From NCBI GenBank assembly GCA_965371445.1, contig CBDUYN010000006.1, positions 1-64,000 on the forward strand: DNA of 64,000 bases. The letters run 5' to 3'. The DNA comes from DASWIG01 sp965371445. GTDB taxonomy: Bacteria; Acidobacteriota; Thermoanaerobaculia; Multivoradales; J023. A program made the translations under genes and the position numbers. Positions 43,268 to 51,401 of this stretch are shown here, piece after piece; positions within the stretch are counted from its first letter, which is position 1; each line of letters begins with the position of its first letter. The notes beneath the pieces were generated by a model. The model ran no database searches, was not told the origin of the DNA, and worked only from the letters and a program-made list of their open reading frames with translations.

Positions 43268-43701
43268 GTCTCTACGTCCTCGACACAGACCACGTCTCTC
43301 TGGCACAGAGGAATCACCCTGCCGTCCTCCAGCATCTTGCCGCGACCGCTCCTGCCGACCTGGCGGTCACCATCATCACCGTCGAAGAACAGCTGCGAGG
43401 CTGACTGAAGGTAGTCCGCCGTGCGCCTCGTAGCCCCCGGCTGACTGCGGGCTACAGAGCCCTGCGCGCGGCCGTGGACTACTACCGGAAGACTCAGTTG
43501 CTTGACTTCGATTCCGAGGCGAGCGACCTGTACGAGCGGCTGCTCGCCCAAAAGATCCGGATCGGGACCCTCGATCTGCGAATCGCCGCGACGGTGCTCT
43601 CTTTCGATGGGATCCTGGTGACTCGCAACCAGCGGGACTTCTCCCGCGTCCCAGGGCTTCGTTGCGACGACTGGACGACCCCAGCCTCGCCCCCTTCCTG
43701 A
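43264..43701 (+). pseudogene. VapC-type PIN-domain toxin, interrupted by TGA
   Basis: The frame starts at GTG 43264 (SLYVLDTDHVSLAQR) with the first PIN acidic residue in LDTDH. It continues with TIITVEEQLRG and later DLRIAATVLSFDGILVTRNQ and DFSRVPGLRCDDW, all standard PIN motifs. A single in-frame TGA at 43402-43404 follows EEQLRG, where relatives carry tryptophan, so TGG to TGA is the simplest explanation. The rest of the frame is intact to 43701. The toxin is therefore probably inactive unless TGA is read through. Confidence 0.8.
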
Positions 43702-43833
43702 CACCGGCGGCTTTTCCTCGACGCCTTTGAACGGCGCCTCATGACGTCCTTCACGCCCGAAGACGAGGACGAGCCGATGACCTACCGGGAGTTCCTGGCC
43801 CGGATCTGGAACATCGAAGGTGTTCTATTCCGA

Positions 43834-43912
43834 AGCCCAGGGTAAAGCGAAGCGTCACCCTGGGTAGGCGACCCATAACATTTTAAAACCCTGTAGGGGT
43901 TTTACACTGGGC
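43834..43912. repeat. REP-like palindromic element
   Basis: AGCCCAGGGT (43834) pairs with ACCCTGGGT (43857) around AAAGCGAAGCGTC. A second hairpin, AAAACCCTGTAGGGGTTTT (43886-43904), follows. This hairpin pair is a common REP layout. The flanking bases (43702-43833 and 43913-44000) contain only a short fragment, MTYREFLARIWNIEG at about 43777, which I cannot assign. Confidence 0.65.
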
Positions 43913-43999
43913 CTCTCCGCTCCCGTACGGTTTCGGTCATGCATAGATAGACGGCTTGCGAGGCGGTGCCCGCCGCCCGCAGAACGCCGGATGCTCCTG

Positions 44000-44465
44000 A
44001 TGCGGATGTGGCACGGGCTCAGCGTCTACGAGGTCGCGGTGGCCCTGGGCAGGCCTACCTCGACTACGAGCTGATGCCCGCCGAAGAGAGCGAGCTCCAG
44101 GAACGCCTCACCTTCCATCCCGAGGCGACCCGCCTGCTCCTCGACGTTCAGGCCCCGTCGCGCCTCGCCGGACGCTACGACGATCTCCCGCTGCCCGACG
44201 AGGACGCCCTGCGCGAGAAGCTGCGCGCCGAAGGGTACTTCGAGCCGCCCCGGAAGCCTTCCCGCTGGACGGCGTACACCGGCTGGCTGGCCGCGGCGCC
44301 TCGTCCTGAGCGCTGGCCTCGGACTGGAGCTGGCCCGTCGTCCGGCCGCCGTCGACGTCGAGGCGGTGGACGTGGTGGAGATGGTGCCCTGGGAGCCGCT
44401 TGCCCCAAAGGCTTCCCGAGGACCCTGGATCCGCTCCCGCTGGCGCTTGCGGTATCCTGTAGGCC
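44000..44465 (+). pseudogene. Degenerate anti-sigma-factor-like gene
   Basis: One frame reads LDYELMPAEESELQERLTFHP, then ATRLLLDVQAPSRLAGRYDD and LPDEDALREKLRAEGYF, up to about 44290. The continuation that looks protein-like (ELARRPAAVDVEAVDVVEMV) is in another frame. The layout of a short N-terminal helical domain, linker and membrane region resembles cytoplasmic-helical anti-sigma factors, but no zinc-binding HxxxCxxC is present. The start is unclear. It appears frameshifted and non-functional. Confidence 0.35.
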
Positions 44466-45025
44466 ATGAGCGACGAGACGCCGGTCGCCGCCAGGCGGTT
44501 CGATTTGCCCGACGTCCCAAAGCGCTACCGTGCCGCCGCTGACGCAGGAGCGGACTCTCATCGTTCGCCGCGCGCAACTCGTCGACACGATCTACACCAC
44601 GGAGTGCAGCGATCCGGACGACCCGGAAACCTGCCGGTCCAAAGCCAACCCGCGGGCGGTGCGGGAAGCGGTGCTGGCGTTCGTCGAGATTGAGCGGGGG
44701 CGAGGGGTCAGGGCGGACCTCCGCGGGGCCAACCTCTCCGGGGCGGACCTCCGCGAGGCGAACCTCAGCGGAGCCAACCTCTCCGGGGCGGACCTTCTCG
44801 GGGCGGACCTCTACGGAGCGGCCCTCTACAGGGCCAACCTCAGCGAGGCGATCCTCCGCGCGGCGGACCTCCGCAAGGTGCATATTGACGCCAATCATTG
44901 GGGGGTGGTTAAGCTACGAGGCGAACTTCAGCGGGGCGGACCTTGTCGACGCGGACCTCCCCGGGGTGGACCTCCGCGAGGCGAACCTCAGCGAGGCGAA
45001 CCTCTGCGCGGAGGGACGATCCTGA
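44466..45025 (+). pseudogene. Pentapeptide-repeat protein, frameshifted twice
   Basis: A start at ATG 44466 (MSDETPVAARRFDLPDVP) loses frame near 44525. The next frame gives LIVRRAQLVDTIYTTECSDP and then pentapeptide repeats A(D/N)LxG (ADLRGANLSGADLREANLSG). Near 44900-44910, at a run of six G, the repeats move to a third frame (YEANFSGADLVDADL) and end at 45025. Repair of both indels would restore a beta-helix protein of about 180 aa. Pentapeptide proteins form right-handed quadrilateral helices and some mimic DNA. Confidence 0.7.
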
Positions 45026-45250
45026 TCAGAGCAGCTTCAGAAGCTCCTCTACCGTCAGACCCGCCTGGGAGAGGATAGCCCTCGCGGTGCCACGTTTGAG
45101 GTCCCTTGGGTGCATCGGAATCGACGTCATTCGGAGCCGTTCCGGATGCCAGAAGTACCGGTGGCTGCCGGTCTGATGATGTTCGACGAATCCGGCGCGC
45201 CGCAGTGCGGCAGCGAGCTCTCTCGGCTTCAGCGTTGGCAGCCGGCTCAT
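45026..45250 (-). CDS. hicA: HicA toxin (mRNA interferase)
   Basis: The 74-aa product starts at ATG 45250, overlapping the HicB stop as ATGA. It is a small double-stranded-RNA-binding-like fold: LPTLKPRELAAALRRAGFVE, then the catalytic GSHRYFWHP with the active histidine, and IPMHPRDLKRGTARAIL. Length is typical. HicA cleaves mRNA when not bound by HicB. The gene order antitoxin then toxin is the less common hicBA arrangement. Confidence 0.9.
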   Translation of the reverse strand: MSRLPTLKPRELAAALRRAGFVEHHQTGSHRYFWHPERLRMTSIPMHPRDLKRGTARAILSQAGLTVEELLKLL

Positions 45251-45495
45251 GCCGCGGCCTGCATGCGCACCTGGATCAACGCCTCCACCGGACGGTCTGG
45301 CTCCACCTCCCGCGGGACGGGCTGGCCGGCCTTCTCCAAAGCTTCCACAAAGCCCCGGATACACTCCTCCGCCATGGCGACGGCCTCCTCGTAGGTTTCA
45401 CCCTGGGTGACGCAACCTGGCAAAGCTGGAACCGTCACGACATATCCGCCTTCCTCGGCGGGCTCGAAGTGGACAGTGTAGGTGTAGGTCTTCAT
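45247..45495 (-). CDS. hicB: HicB antitoxin
   Basis: The 82-aa product starts at ATG 45495. It has the partial RNase H-like HicB fold: YTVHFEPAEEGGYVVTVPAL, then PGCVTQGETYEEAVAMAEE and CIRGFVEALEKAGQPVP, the family signature. It lacks a separate C-terminal DNA-binding domain of notable size. It should neutralise the HicA encoded immediately downstream. Both genes are intact, in contrast to the broken genes on each side. Confidence 0.9.
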   Translation of the reverse strand: MKTYTYTVHFEPAEEGGYVVTVPALPGCVTQGETYEEAVAMAEECIRGFVEALEKAGQPVPREVEPDRPVEALIQVRMQAAA

Positions 45496-45680
45496 GGTTT
45501 CGTGCTCCGTCAACCCTTGTACCCTGTCAGGGTAGCACATGGCCGGCGCAGGTGTGGAGAGTGGAGATCCCGGGACGCTCGGGAAGCTCCGCCTCGACCG
45601 TCCCGAAGATCCCAGGGCGCCCGGAAAGCCCTACCTTCCTATCCGTCGAGCGTACTCGGCGCTCGCGACCGAAACAACCC

Positions 45681-45835
45681 TCACCGCCAATCTCCCTCGA
45701 CGACAAAGCCCGCCCAGTAATACTGCGCCCCCCAACGCTCCTCCGCCCGCAGCTCCCCGCTGCGCCGCCCGCGGCGACGCGCCCGTCCCGTCCTCTCCGG
45801 TAGAGCCTCAGCATGGCGGGGTCCGGGTGGCCGCT
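45681..45835 (-). pseudogene. C-terminal remnant of a CHAT-domain protein
   Basis: The minus strand ends in WGAQYYWAGFVVEGDWR followed by TGA (45681-45683), the typical C-terminus of CHAT peptidase-like proteins. Immediately upstream, segments DPAMLRLYRR and ASPRAAQR, also expected of that tail, are spread over other frames, so several indels separate them. The catalytic His-Cys part is absent. Nothing else is supported between 45496 and 45874. Confidence 0.5.
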
Positions 45836-45874
45836 AGGCTTCCGGCCGGCTGTCTCGCCCTTGCGCATGGTCTG

Positions 45875-46219
45875 TCAGTCCTGCCTTCCGGGCTCGGCGT
45901 CCGTTTCCGGCGATCCCGCGGCGTCCTCCGGCTCGCACGGCCAGATGGCCGGCATCTCGAATCCCTCTGGGAGCTCCGTCGTCTCGTCGCCGCAGGCCGC
46001 GGCGAGCTGCTCCGGGGTGAGTTCCGTATCGCTGAGGTTCGCCTCGCGGAGGTCCGCCCCCCCGAAGCTCGCCTCGCCGAGATACGCCCCGCGGAGGTTC
46101 GCCCCGCGGAGGTCCGTCCCGACCCGGAGGGACGCCATCGTCCCGGAGGGACGCCATCGTCCAGGCCCGAGTTTCAACCCGGGAGGAACCGGACTTGGCC
46201 CTATCCGGAAAAATTCCAC
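45875..46219 (-). CDS. Pentapeptide-repeat protein, C-terminal portion
   Basis: The frame gives up to 114 aa with a short set of pentapeptide repeats (TDLRGANLRGAYLGEASFGG, ADLREANLSDTEL). A characteristic tail follows, LTPEQLAAACGDETTELPEG, which often ends bacterial pentapeptide proteins. The N-terminus (FFRIGPSPVPPG) does not look native and a duplication of ATGGCGTCCCTCCGG lies at the junction, so the protein is probably truncated. ATG near 46139 (MASLRVGTDL) is an alternative start. Confidence 0.45.
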   Translation of the reverse strand: MEFFRIGPSPVPPGLKLGPGRWRPSGTMASLRVGTDLRGANLRGAYLGEASFGGADLREANLSDTELTPEQLAAACGDETTELPEGFEMPAIWPCEPEDAAGSPETDAEPGRQD

Positions 46220-46318
46220 CTCCCCGCGAACCCAATCCGCAAAACGGGATCTACCTCCCCAGCAGGACGACGCCGTACGTCACCGGCGACTGGACCACCG
46301 TCAGGGGAGAACGAGCTC

Positions 46319-46954
46319 ATGGAAAGCCTCCATCCCTCCAGCGACCCGACCAAGACGTACCCACCGTTCCTGCTCGACGACGAAGACGAGGACGGTCCCT
46401 TCGAGGGCGGCGAGGCCGAAGAGGTCGACCCGGACAAGGACGATCCGTCTGGCGATCACACGCCCCCGGGTGACGAGGAGGAGGACGAAGACGAGGACGG
46501 TCCCTTCGAGGGCGGCGAGGCCGAGGAGGTCGACACTCGTCTGCTTGGCCATATGGCTCTTCCCTGTGTTCGTTCCGGTCTATTTCCCCTCTTACGCCCT
46601 CTAACCGCCGCCCACGGCCACCCCGGCCGCTCGAGCACAGCGCCCGCCACGTCGTGGCGCTCGACGGTGCGCCACGCTTGCGCCACGACTCCGGCGAGGA
46701 CCCCGGCTCGACGCCGTCGAGCACGACCGCACGCACGGCGCCACCGCCACCGCCACGGCCAGCGTCGAGCCGAGCACGGCGCCAGGACCGCCACGGCGAG
46801 CCGACCAGGGCACGACCAGGACCGGCGCTCGAGCACAGCGCCCGCCACGGCGTGGCGCTCGACGGTGCGCCACCCCGGCCGCCACGGCCAGCGTCGAGCC
46901 GAGCACGGCGCCAGGCTGACGCCGTCGAGCACGGCGCCAGGACCGCCACGGTGA
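46319..46954 (+). CDS. Acidic duplicated ORF running into repeats (doubtful)
   Basis: From ATG 46319, after GGGGAG, the first 75 residues look coding: KTYPPFLLDDEDEDGPFEGG and, after a spacer, a second copy of DEDGPFEGGEAEEVD. The two copies are also almost identical at DNA level (46381-46430 and 46487-46535), a recent tandem duplication. Beyond about 46545 the frame enters the mosaic repeat region and becomes Arg/Ala/Pro-rich noise. The true end is unknown and the gene may be broken. Confidence 0.3.
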   Translation: MESLHPSSDPTKTYPPFLLDDEDEDGPFEGGEAEEVDPDKDDPSGDHTPPGDEEEDEDEDGPFEGGEAEEVDTRLLGHMALPCVRSGLFPLLRPLTAAHGHPGRSSTAPATSWRSTVRHACATTPARTPARRRRARPHARRHRHRHGQRRAEHGARTATASRPGHDQDRRSSTAPATAWRSTVRHPGRHGQRRAEHGARLTPSSTAPGPPR

Positions 46955-47170
46955 ACCGACCGACCAGGACCGGCGCCCGCCACGCCGCGCGGCCACGTCG
47001 TGGGCGCTCGACGGTGCGCCACGCTTGCGCCGCTCGACGACTCCGGCGAGCTCGTCGAGCGCCACGACGTGGCAGGCGCTGTGTTCGAGCGGCCAGGGTG
47101 GTCGTGCCCTGGTCGGCTAGCCGTGGCGCTCCTGGCGCCCTGCTGTGGCGGCCGTGCTCGACGGCGTGAC
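46620..47170. repeat. Mosaic of direct and inverted GC-rich repeats
   Basis: Several 25-45-bp modules recur in shuffled order. GCTCGAGCACAGCGCCCGCC occurs near 46629 and 46831. GCGTCGAGCCGAGCACGGCG occurs near 46762 and 46889. GTGCGCCACGCTTGCGCC occurs near 46667 and 47015. An inverted copy of the first module (GCGCCACGACGTGGCAGGCG) occurs near 47059. All six frames are open in places only because of extreme GC. I see no gene between 46955 and 47400. Confidence 0.75.
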
Positions 47171-47407
47171 GCACCTCGACGAGGGCGACGAGCGCCCACA
47201 GCGACGGTGGCGGCGACGCCGCCGGCCGCAGGCTCGACAGGAGGGATCCTGCCCGTCGAGATCGCCCGCCTGCGCGCGACCCCGGCCGCCACGTCGAGCA
47301 CGGCGCCAGGACCGATGCCCCGGCGAAGCTCTTGCGTCGCTGCCTATTCGCTGCCTATTCGCATGGCAAGATGTGAGGAAGACGGAGATTCTGCCATGAA
47401 GGTGACC

Positions 47408-47589
47408 CGTAAGCACAGAAGCACAACTGAGCGACGTAGTCTACCTCGCCATAGAGGTTGGAGCGGTCATACTGCGTGGCTTGCGCGGCAGTTGGACCAC
47501 GAGCTACCGCGGCTCGGAGCGGAACTCTGGCGTCAGAAGGGTGGGTATGGGAGACCATCGAGCGGAAACGGAAGAGCTGAGAAAAGAAT
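47408..47589 (+). pseudogene. Possible N-terminal fragment of an inositol monophosphatase-family protein
   Basis: One plus frame reads LSDVVYLAIEVGAVILRGL, then WTTSYRGSERN and GDHRAETEELRKE before a TGA near 47589. The helix-then-RGS...D.RAE pattern is like the first 60 residues of inositol monophosphatase proteins, but no start codon is in frame and the catalytic domain is missing. An alternative frame from ATG 47396 is open to 47620 but has no protein character. Evidence is weak. Confidence 0.25.
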
Positions 47590-47667
47590 GAGCCCGGTAT
47601 CGTGTGTGGCCAATCGTTAGTGGAGACCCGATGTCAACATACCGCGAGACAGGAGAATCATTCTGTA

Positions 47668-48213
47668 ATGCAAAGTCTTATAATCACAGGAGCACTGGGG
47701 GCAGGGAAGAGTACGGCACAAGAGACTCTTGTTCGCTCTCATGGTTTTTGGACCCCAGAAACGATTACCACACGACCAGTAACAGGCGATGAAGCCGGCA
47801 CCGTTCGTGTAGACTACGGCCACTTCATACACCGAAGTCTTGAAGGGCGCTACTGCCTGCCAGCTCAATTCGCGGGACAGTGGTATGCCTGGAGACGTGA
47901 AGATTTGGCACGCCTTATCGCGTGCAATGGCGCTCCAGCTGTTCTCAATGTGCGACCCTACACGGCCCTCGCTCTCGCCGCCCTTATCCCAAACTTAGTT
48001 CCTATTTGGCTTTGGGTTGAAAAAGACGAGCTTGAGCGGAGACTTGCAGACCGCGGTCACGACAGGGATACTAATAGAAAAGTACGTATTCTGCGCCAAG
48101 CGCACGACGAAGAAGATACTCCCTATGAAGATCTATTCCAACACCGCGTTTGTAGCAATCAGGGCATGATCGCGAATCTGCTCGCAATAGCACGAGGAAG
48201 GAAAGTTCCGTAG
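47668..48213 (+). CDS. Guanylate-kinase-like P-loop protein
   Basis: The 181-aa protein starts at ATG 47668; AGGAGA lies 11 bases upstream. Walker A is GALGAGKST at residues 8-16. TITTRPVTGDEAGTVRVDY corresponds to the TTRxPRxGExxGxDY guanylate-kinase region, and LVPIWLWVEKDELERRLADRG to the lid-side strand and helix. The middle WYAWRREDL replaces the usual GMP-binding YGT pattern, so the substrate may differ. It opens a four-gene, lower-GC operon and ends one base before the next start region, suggesting tight coupling. Confidence 0.75.
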   Translation: MQSLIITGALGAGKSTAQETLVRSHGFWTPETITTRPVTGDEAGTVRVDYGHFIHRSLEGRYCLPAQFAGQWYAWRREDLARLIACNGAPAVLNVRPYTALALAALIPNLVPIWLWVEKDELERRLADRGHDRDTNRKVRILRQAHDEEDTPYEDLFQHRVCSNQGMIANLLAIARGRKVP

Positions 48214-48214
48214 A

Positions 48215-49573
48215 ATGCCTATGAAACCAGATGAAACTTGGCGACGAGCCGTTGCAGAAGAGGACATCGATCTCTGGTCCGAATACTTGGATCAAGTTGC
48301 GGTAGCTGATCGCTTCTCCTTCCTTCATTCAAAAGGTGCCACTGCGATCGGAGGCAAGCGTGTTGGACTTCACGAATGGCTAAATAATATTGGGCGCGCT
48401 TCTCATCAGGAACTCATGGCGATACTTTACGACGACAAAAGAGCAATTATTGACAGGCTCGCAGCCGCAACATATGTGCGATGGACAGATCGCTTGATAA
48501 CATTACTCCGCGACTGCTCTATTCCTACGCTGCCAACTCAAGGTGTCGTTCAATATTTTTCAGACGGACTCGCCGCGTGTATACTTGTGAGGTATCGCCG
48601 ACCAGGCTCGACGGTCGAGCTTAGAGATTTGTTAGCCTTTCCAGATCCGTCTTCCTTCTTCGACGTAGTGTCAGCTCTTTCATTCGCTCGCAGTGATGGT
48701 CAGCTGGAGCTATTGAGACAGTCTCTGTTCAGTCGACATAAGATTGTAGTTCACCGAAATGTACTTATCCACATTGACAGGGACGACGAGATCGAAGTTT
48801 TCGGCCCGACCATCGATACTCTCATTTTAAACGAGGCACTGTTTGAGGATCGATACATATGCCAGAGGGTTCCATCCAAGAGAGCTTTTTTTCAAGACCC
48901 GGTACCATCTGATGTTGCTGCGAGCACGGATGGAACAAGATTTCTCGAGGTAGGTTGCGGAAATGGATTGCTCACGGCAACCAACGCGCGGAATGAGGCT
49001 CAATTATCTCGCCTGTCAGCGATAGACCTCTCGGCCCAAGCTGTGGCCGCGACGTATAGGAACTCCAAGGCTCAAAGAAGGTTCCCAAAAGGAAGGACGA
49101 TAACGGATCGGGCTCGTTTCGTCATTGGGCATTATAGCCTGGATGCAGTTCCACATTGCAATGATCTAGTTGTATGTAACCCTCCGTACATACCTACACC
49201 CGATGATAAGAGACTCCTCCTATCACTTCACCCGCTCGCCCGCGCCACTCTGGGGACGGATCTGCTGCAGCAAGTGGTTCAAGACTCTACTCATCTACTC
49301 GCGCCCGGTGGGCGTCTGTATTTGATTATCTCAGATATGGCTGAAAAAGAACTCCAGAGCGCCCTACCGCAGGAGTTTACGTGTTCCAAAATTATCAGTC
49401 GCGATGTGCCGTTTGATGTCGGCCCAGTGCACGAAGAGAAGAAGCTAATTCGATGGCTCGCTAATGAGCGCGGCTTAGCCTGGCACAAGAGACAGAAAAG
49501 GAAGTACATGCATACGGTTTCTGTGTTCGCCATTGGGAGCAGGAGCGAAAAAGAGGAGGAAGCTGATGAGTAG
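48215..49573 (+). CDS. Class I SAM-dependent methyltransferase (NPPY type)
   Basis: The 452-aa protein starts at ATG 48215, two bases after the previous stop. Residues 1-230 form an N-terminal domain I do not recognise. Residues 240-440 are a methyltransferase core with motif I FLEVGCGNGLL (EVGCGNG at 245-251), acidic loop AIDLSAQAV, and motif IV CNPPYIPTP (NPPY 322-325). NPPY is typical of N-methyltransferases acting on adenine, guanine or glutamine (PrmC-like). With a guanylate-kinase-like and a HAD protein alongside, a nucleotide or nucleic-acid substrate is plausible but unproven. Confidence 0.8.
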   Translation: MPMKPDETWRRAVAEEDIDLWSEYLDQVAVADRFSFLHSKGATAIGGKRVGLHEWLNNIGRASHQELMAILYDDKRAIIDRLAAATYVRWTDRLITLLRDCSIPTLPTQGVVQYFSDGLAACILVRYRRPGSTVELRDLLAFPDPSSFFDVVSALSFARSDGQLELLRQSLFSRHKIVVHRNVLIHIDRDDEIEVFGPTIDTLILNEALFEDRYICQRVPSKRAFFQDPVPSDVAASTDGTRFLEVGCGNGLLTATNARNEAQLSRLSAIDLSAQAVAATYRNSKAQRRFPKGRTITDRARFVIGHYSLDAVPHCNDLVVCNPPYIPTPDDKRLLLSLHPLARATLGTDLLQQVVQDSTHLLAPGGRLYLIISDMAEKELQSALPQEFTCSKIISRDVPFDVGPVHEEKKLIRWLANERGLAWHKRQKRKYMHTVSVFAIGSRSEKEEEADE

Positions 49574-50066
49574 AAAGACACTTGTCCTGCGTTTTCGAGA
49601 TATCAATGTCAATAAAGGCGAGACGATTCAAGAGCACTTGCGGGTAATCGGAGACCATGGCTATTGTTGGTGGGGCTGGCTATTTCGACAATACGAAGAT
49701 AATCCCTATAAAGAATTAAAATCCCTACATGAGGACAGCTCTTCGCTCGGCAGTTACGAGATCCTCCTATATGATACGGGTCTCGGGAAACTTTTTAGCG
49801 CTGATTGCGAACAGATCTTCACTGCTCCGCAACCCATCCGTTCGCCGGAGATTGATATGACGCCAAACTACTATCGCGACCGGAAGGCGCCAGCATGGTT
49901 TCGATTACTTTCAATTGCCGAGGTCGACGATGATGTCGTGGAGGGTCGGACATGTATCGCAATGCCTTCGGCAAATGATGAATGTTTCACAGATTTTCTA
50001 GGCTCGCGAATTGCCCGAAAGGAAGATCTTAGACGCCAGGAGGTTACGTTATGGGTACTCGAATGA
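49566..50066 (+). CDS. Hypothetical protein of the four-gene island
   Basis: The 166-aa protein starts at ATG 49566, overlapping the methyltransferase stop. The opening KTLVLRFRDINVNKGETIQE followed by HLRVIGDHGYCWWGWLFRQ, with aromatic WWGW, is distinctive. I recall similar N-terminal segments fused to other domains in bacterial conflict proteins but cannot name the family. The remainder is mixed alpha/beta (APAWFRLLSIAEVDDDVVEG) with no catalytic signature. Its place between enzyme genes suggests a specificity or binding role. Confidence 0.65.
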   Translation: MSRKTLVLRFRDINVNKGETIQEHLRVIGDHGYCWWGWLFRQYEDNPYKELKSLHEDSSSLGSYEILLYDTGLGKLFSADCEQIFTAPQPIRSPEIDMTPNYYRDRKAPAWFRLLSIAEVDDDVVEGRTCIAMPSANDECFTDFLGSRIARKEDLRRQEVTLWVLE

Positions 50067-51022
50067 TCCAAACTCGGGCCCTTCTCTTTGATATGGACAA
50101 TACGTTGTACGATTGGCTAAGTTATTTTGGGCCATCCTTCCGAGGGATGTGCGCAGAGCTTAGCAAGCTCACGGGCAGTAGCTATAATCGTCTGTATGAC
50201 GAGTTCAAGGTTGTCTTTACTCGACATCGAACCGTCGAATATAGCTGGGCGATTCAGGAGTTGCCTTCAGTTCAAGGCTCTCATCCCGCGCTGGCCGGCA
50301 GCGAGTTGGTTCGACTTCACTTCGATGCGGTGCAAGTATTTCAGCAGAGGAGGCGTACATTTCTGCGGCTTTACCCAGAGGTTCGAGAAGGTCTCGAAAT
50401 TCTTCGAAACCTGGGCGTTCAGCTGTATGCAGTCACTGATGCTCGGCGCTTTCATGCCGTCCAGAGATTGCGTCAGTTGAAATTGATTGATTTGCTTGAT
50501 GGTATCTGCTGCATCGCGGATCACGCTGATCCAGGGAGCGAGGAGCTCTCCTCAATTCGACGCTTTGATGGCGATGTCTACTCTGCTAAGGTGAGGTATG
50601 AATTTATTCTTCCGGTAGGGCTTCGAAAGCCTTCTCCGGAGGTTTTGAATTCGTTGCTATCTGAGATTGGTGTCGCCACTGAGGATGCAATATATGTCGG
50701 CGACTCTCTCGTAAAGGATATTCAAATGGCGCAGCAGGCGGGTGTCTATGACTGTTGGGCGCAATACGGTACGTCCTTTTCTCCGATAGATATGCATACT
50801 TTAATACGGGTTACTGATTGGCCGGCTGCCTTGGTGTCGGAGATTCTGAGCGCTACGCCAGAGTCGTTGGGTATTCGCCCAAGCGTTACGGCAACTTCAT
50901 TTAGGGATGTTGTAGAGGTGGTCACAATGCCAGCCTCGCGGAGGCCGACTAGAGAAAGACCATTTATTCAGGGCCAGCAACTGCCGTTGTTCGAGATAGG
51001 CGCAAACGCTTCGGATCATTGA
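50051..51022 (+). CDS. HAD-superfamily hydrolase
   Basis: The 323-aa protein starts at ATG 50051, chosen because AGGAGG lies seven bases upstream inside the previous gene; ATG 50063 is a second option. Motif I is LLFDMDNTLYDW with nucleophile D14, motif II is AVTDARRF, the conserved Lys lies in GLRKPSPEVL, and motif IV is YVGDSLVKDIQMAQQAG. The cap is helical, as in 5'-nucleotidase-like HADs. About 60 extra C-terminal residues (ASRRPTRERPFIQGQQLPLF) have no known fold. It closes the island operon and probably dephosphorylates a small molecule. Confidence 0.85.
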   Translation: MGTRMIQTRALLFDMDNTLYDWLSYFGPSFRGMCAELSKLTGSSYNRLYDEFKVVFTRHRTVEYSWAIQELPSVQGSHPALAGSELVRLHFDAVQVFQQRRRTFLRLYPEVREGLEILRNLGVQLYAVTDARRFHAVQRLRQLKLIDLLDGICCIADHADPGSEELSSIRRFDGDVYSAKVRYEFILPVGLRKPSPEVLNSLLSEIGVATEDAIYVGDSLVKDIQMAQQAGVYDCWAQYGTSFSPIDMHTLIRVTDWPAALVSEILSATPESLGIRPSVTATSFRDVVEVVTMPASRRPTRERPFIQGQQLPLFEIGANASDH

Positions 51023-51135
51023 TTGCAGTTCCTTCGAGCAGAGGCGGTATAGGAACCCCCAAGACCCGCCTTCACCCCTGCCACGGCTCTGGACAGAAGG
51101 CCTCACGCGCGCGCGATCCGACAAGCCGGCAGAAT

Positions 51136-51208
51136 CTGACTTCTAGGTGCCCCCTGACTTCTAGGTGCCCCCTGACTTCTAGGTGCCCTCCATTTCTCGA
51201 GGAAATGG
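51136..51208. repeat. Three 18-bp tandem repeats plus hairpin, left of the RAYT gene
   Basis: CTGACTTCTAGGTGCCCC is repeated three times (51136-51189) and runs into the hairpin CCATTTCTCGAGGAAATGG (51190-51208). A diverged copy of the same repeat-plus-hairpin combination lies on the other side of the transposase at 52540. I see no gene between 51023 and 51401. Confidence 0.85.
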
Positions 51209-51401
51209 GGATACTTAGATGAAAAGAGGCTCGGAATTGCGGGTCTGCTATCGCTTCAAGCCGCCACCTTCCTCTCTCTCCAGTCAATATAGATACACCC
51301 TCTCCTACTCCGCGCCCCTGAGAGCCGGAAATCATGGATTGGGTGTCAAAGAACGCTCTGGCCGCTACCCTCGAACCTCCCACAGGTCCGACGGCTCGAC
51401 C

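Noticed and set aside
43264..43701. Second selenoprotein (TGA in VapC)
   Set aside because: Relatives have tryptophan, not cysteine, at the TGA; the only downstream hairpin starts about 26 bases away with a 12-base loop and looks like a GTAGCCC/GGGCTAC chance dyad. A nonsense mutation is simpler.
44026..44898. Minus-strand frame with repeated EVRPGEVGPAEVR
   Set aside because: It is the antisense of the pentapeptide repeat on the plus strand, which carries the recognisable A(D/N)LxG pattern.
47580..47668. attC site at the left edge of the four-gene island (GTTAGTG near 47614)
   Set aside because: The core does not fit GTTRRRY and no matching left arm or paired extrahelical-base structure could be found, so the island is not supported as an integron cassette.
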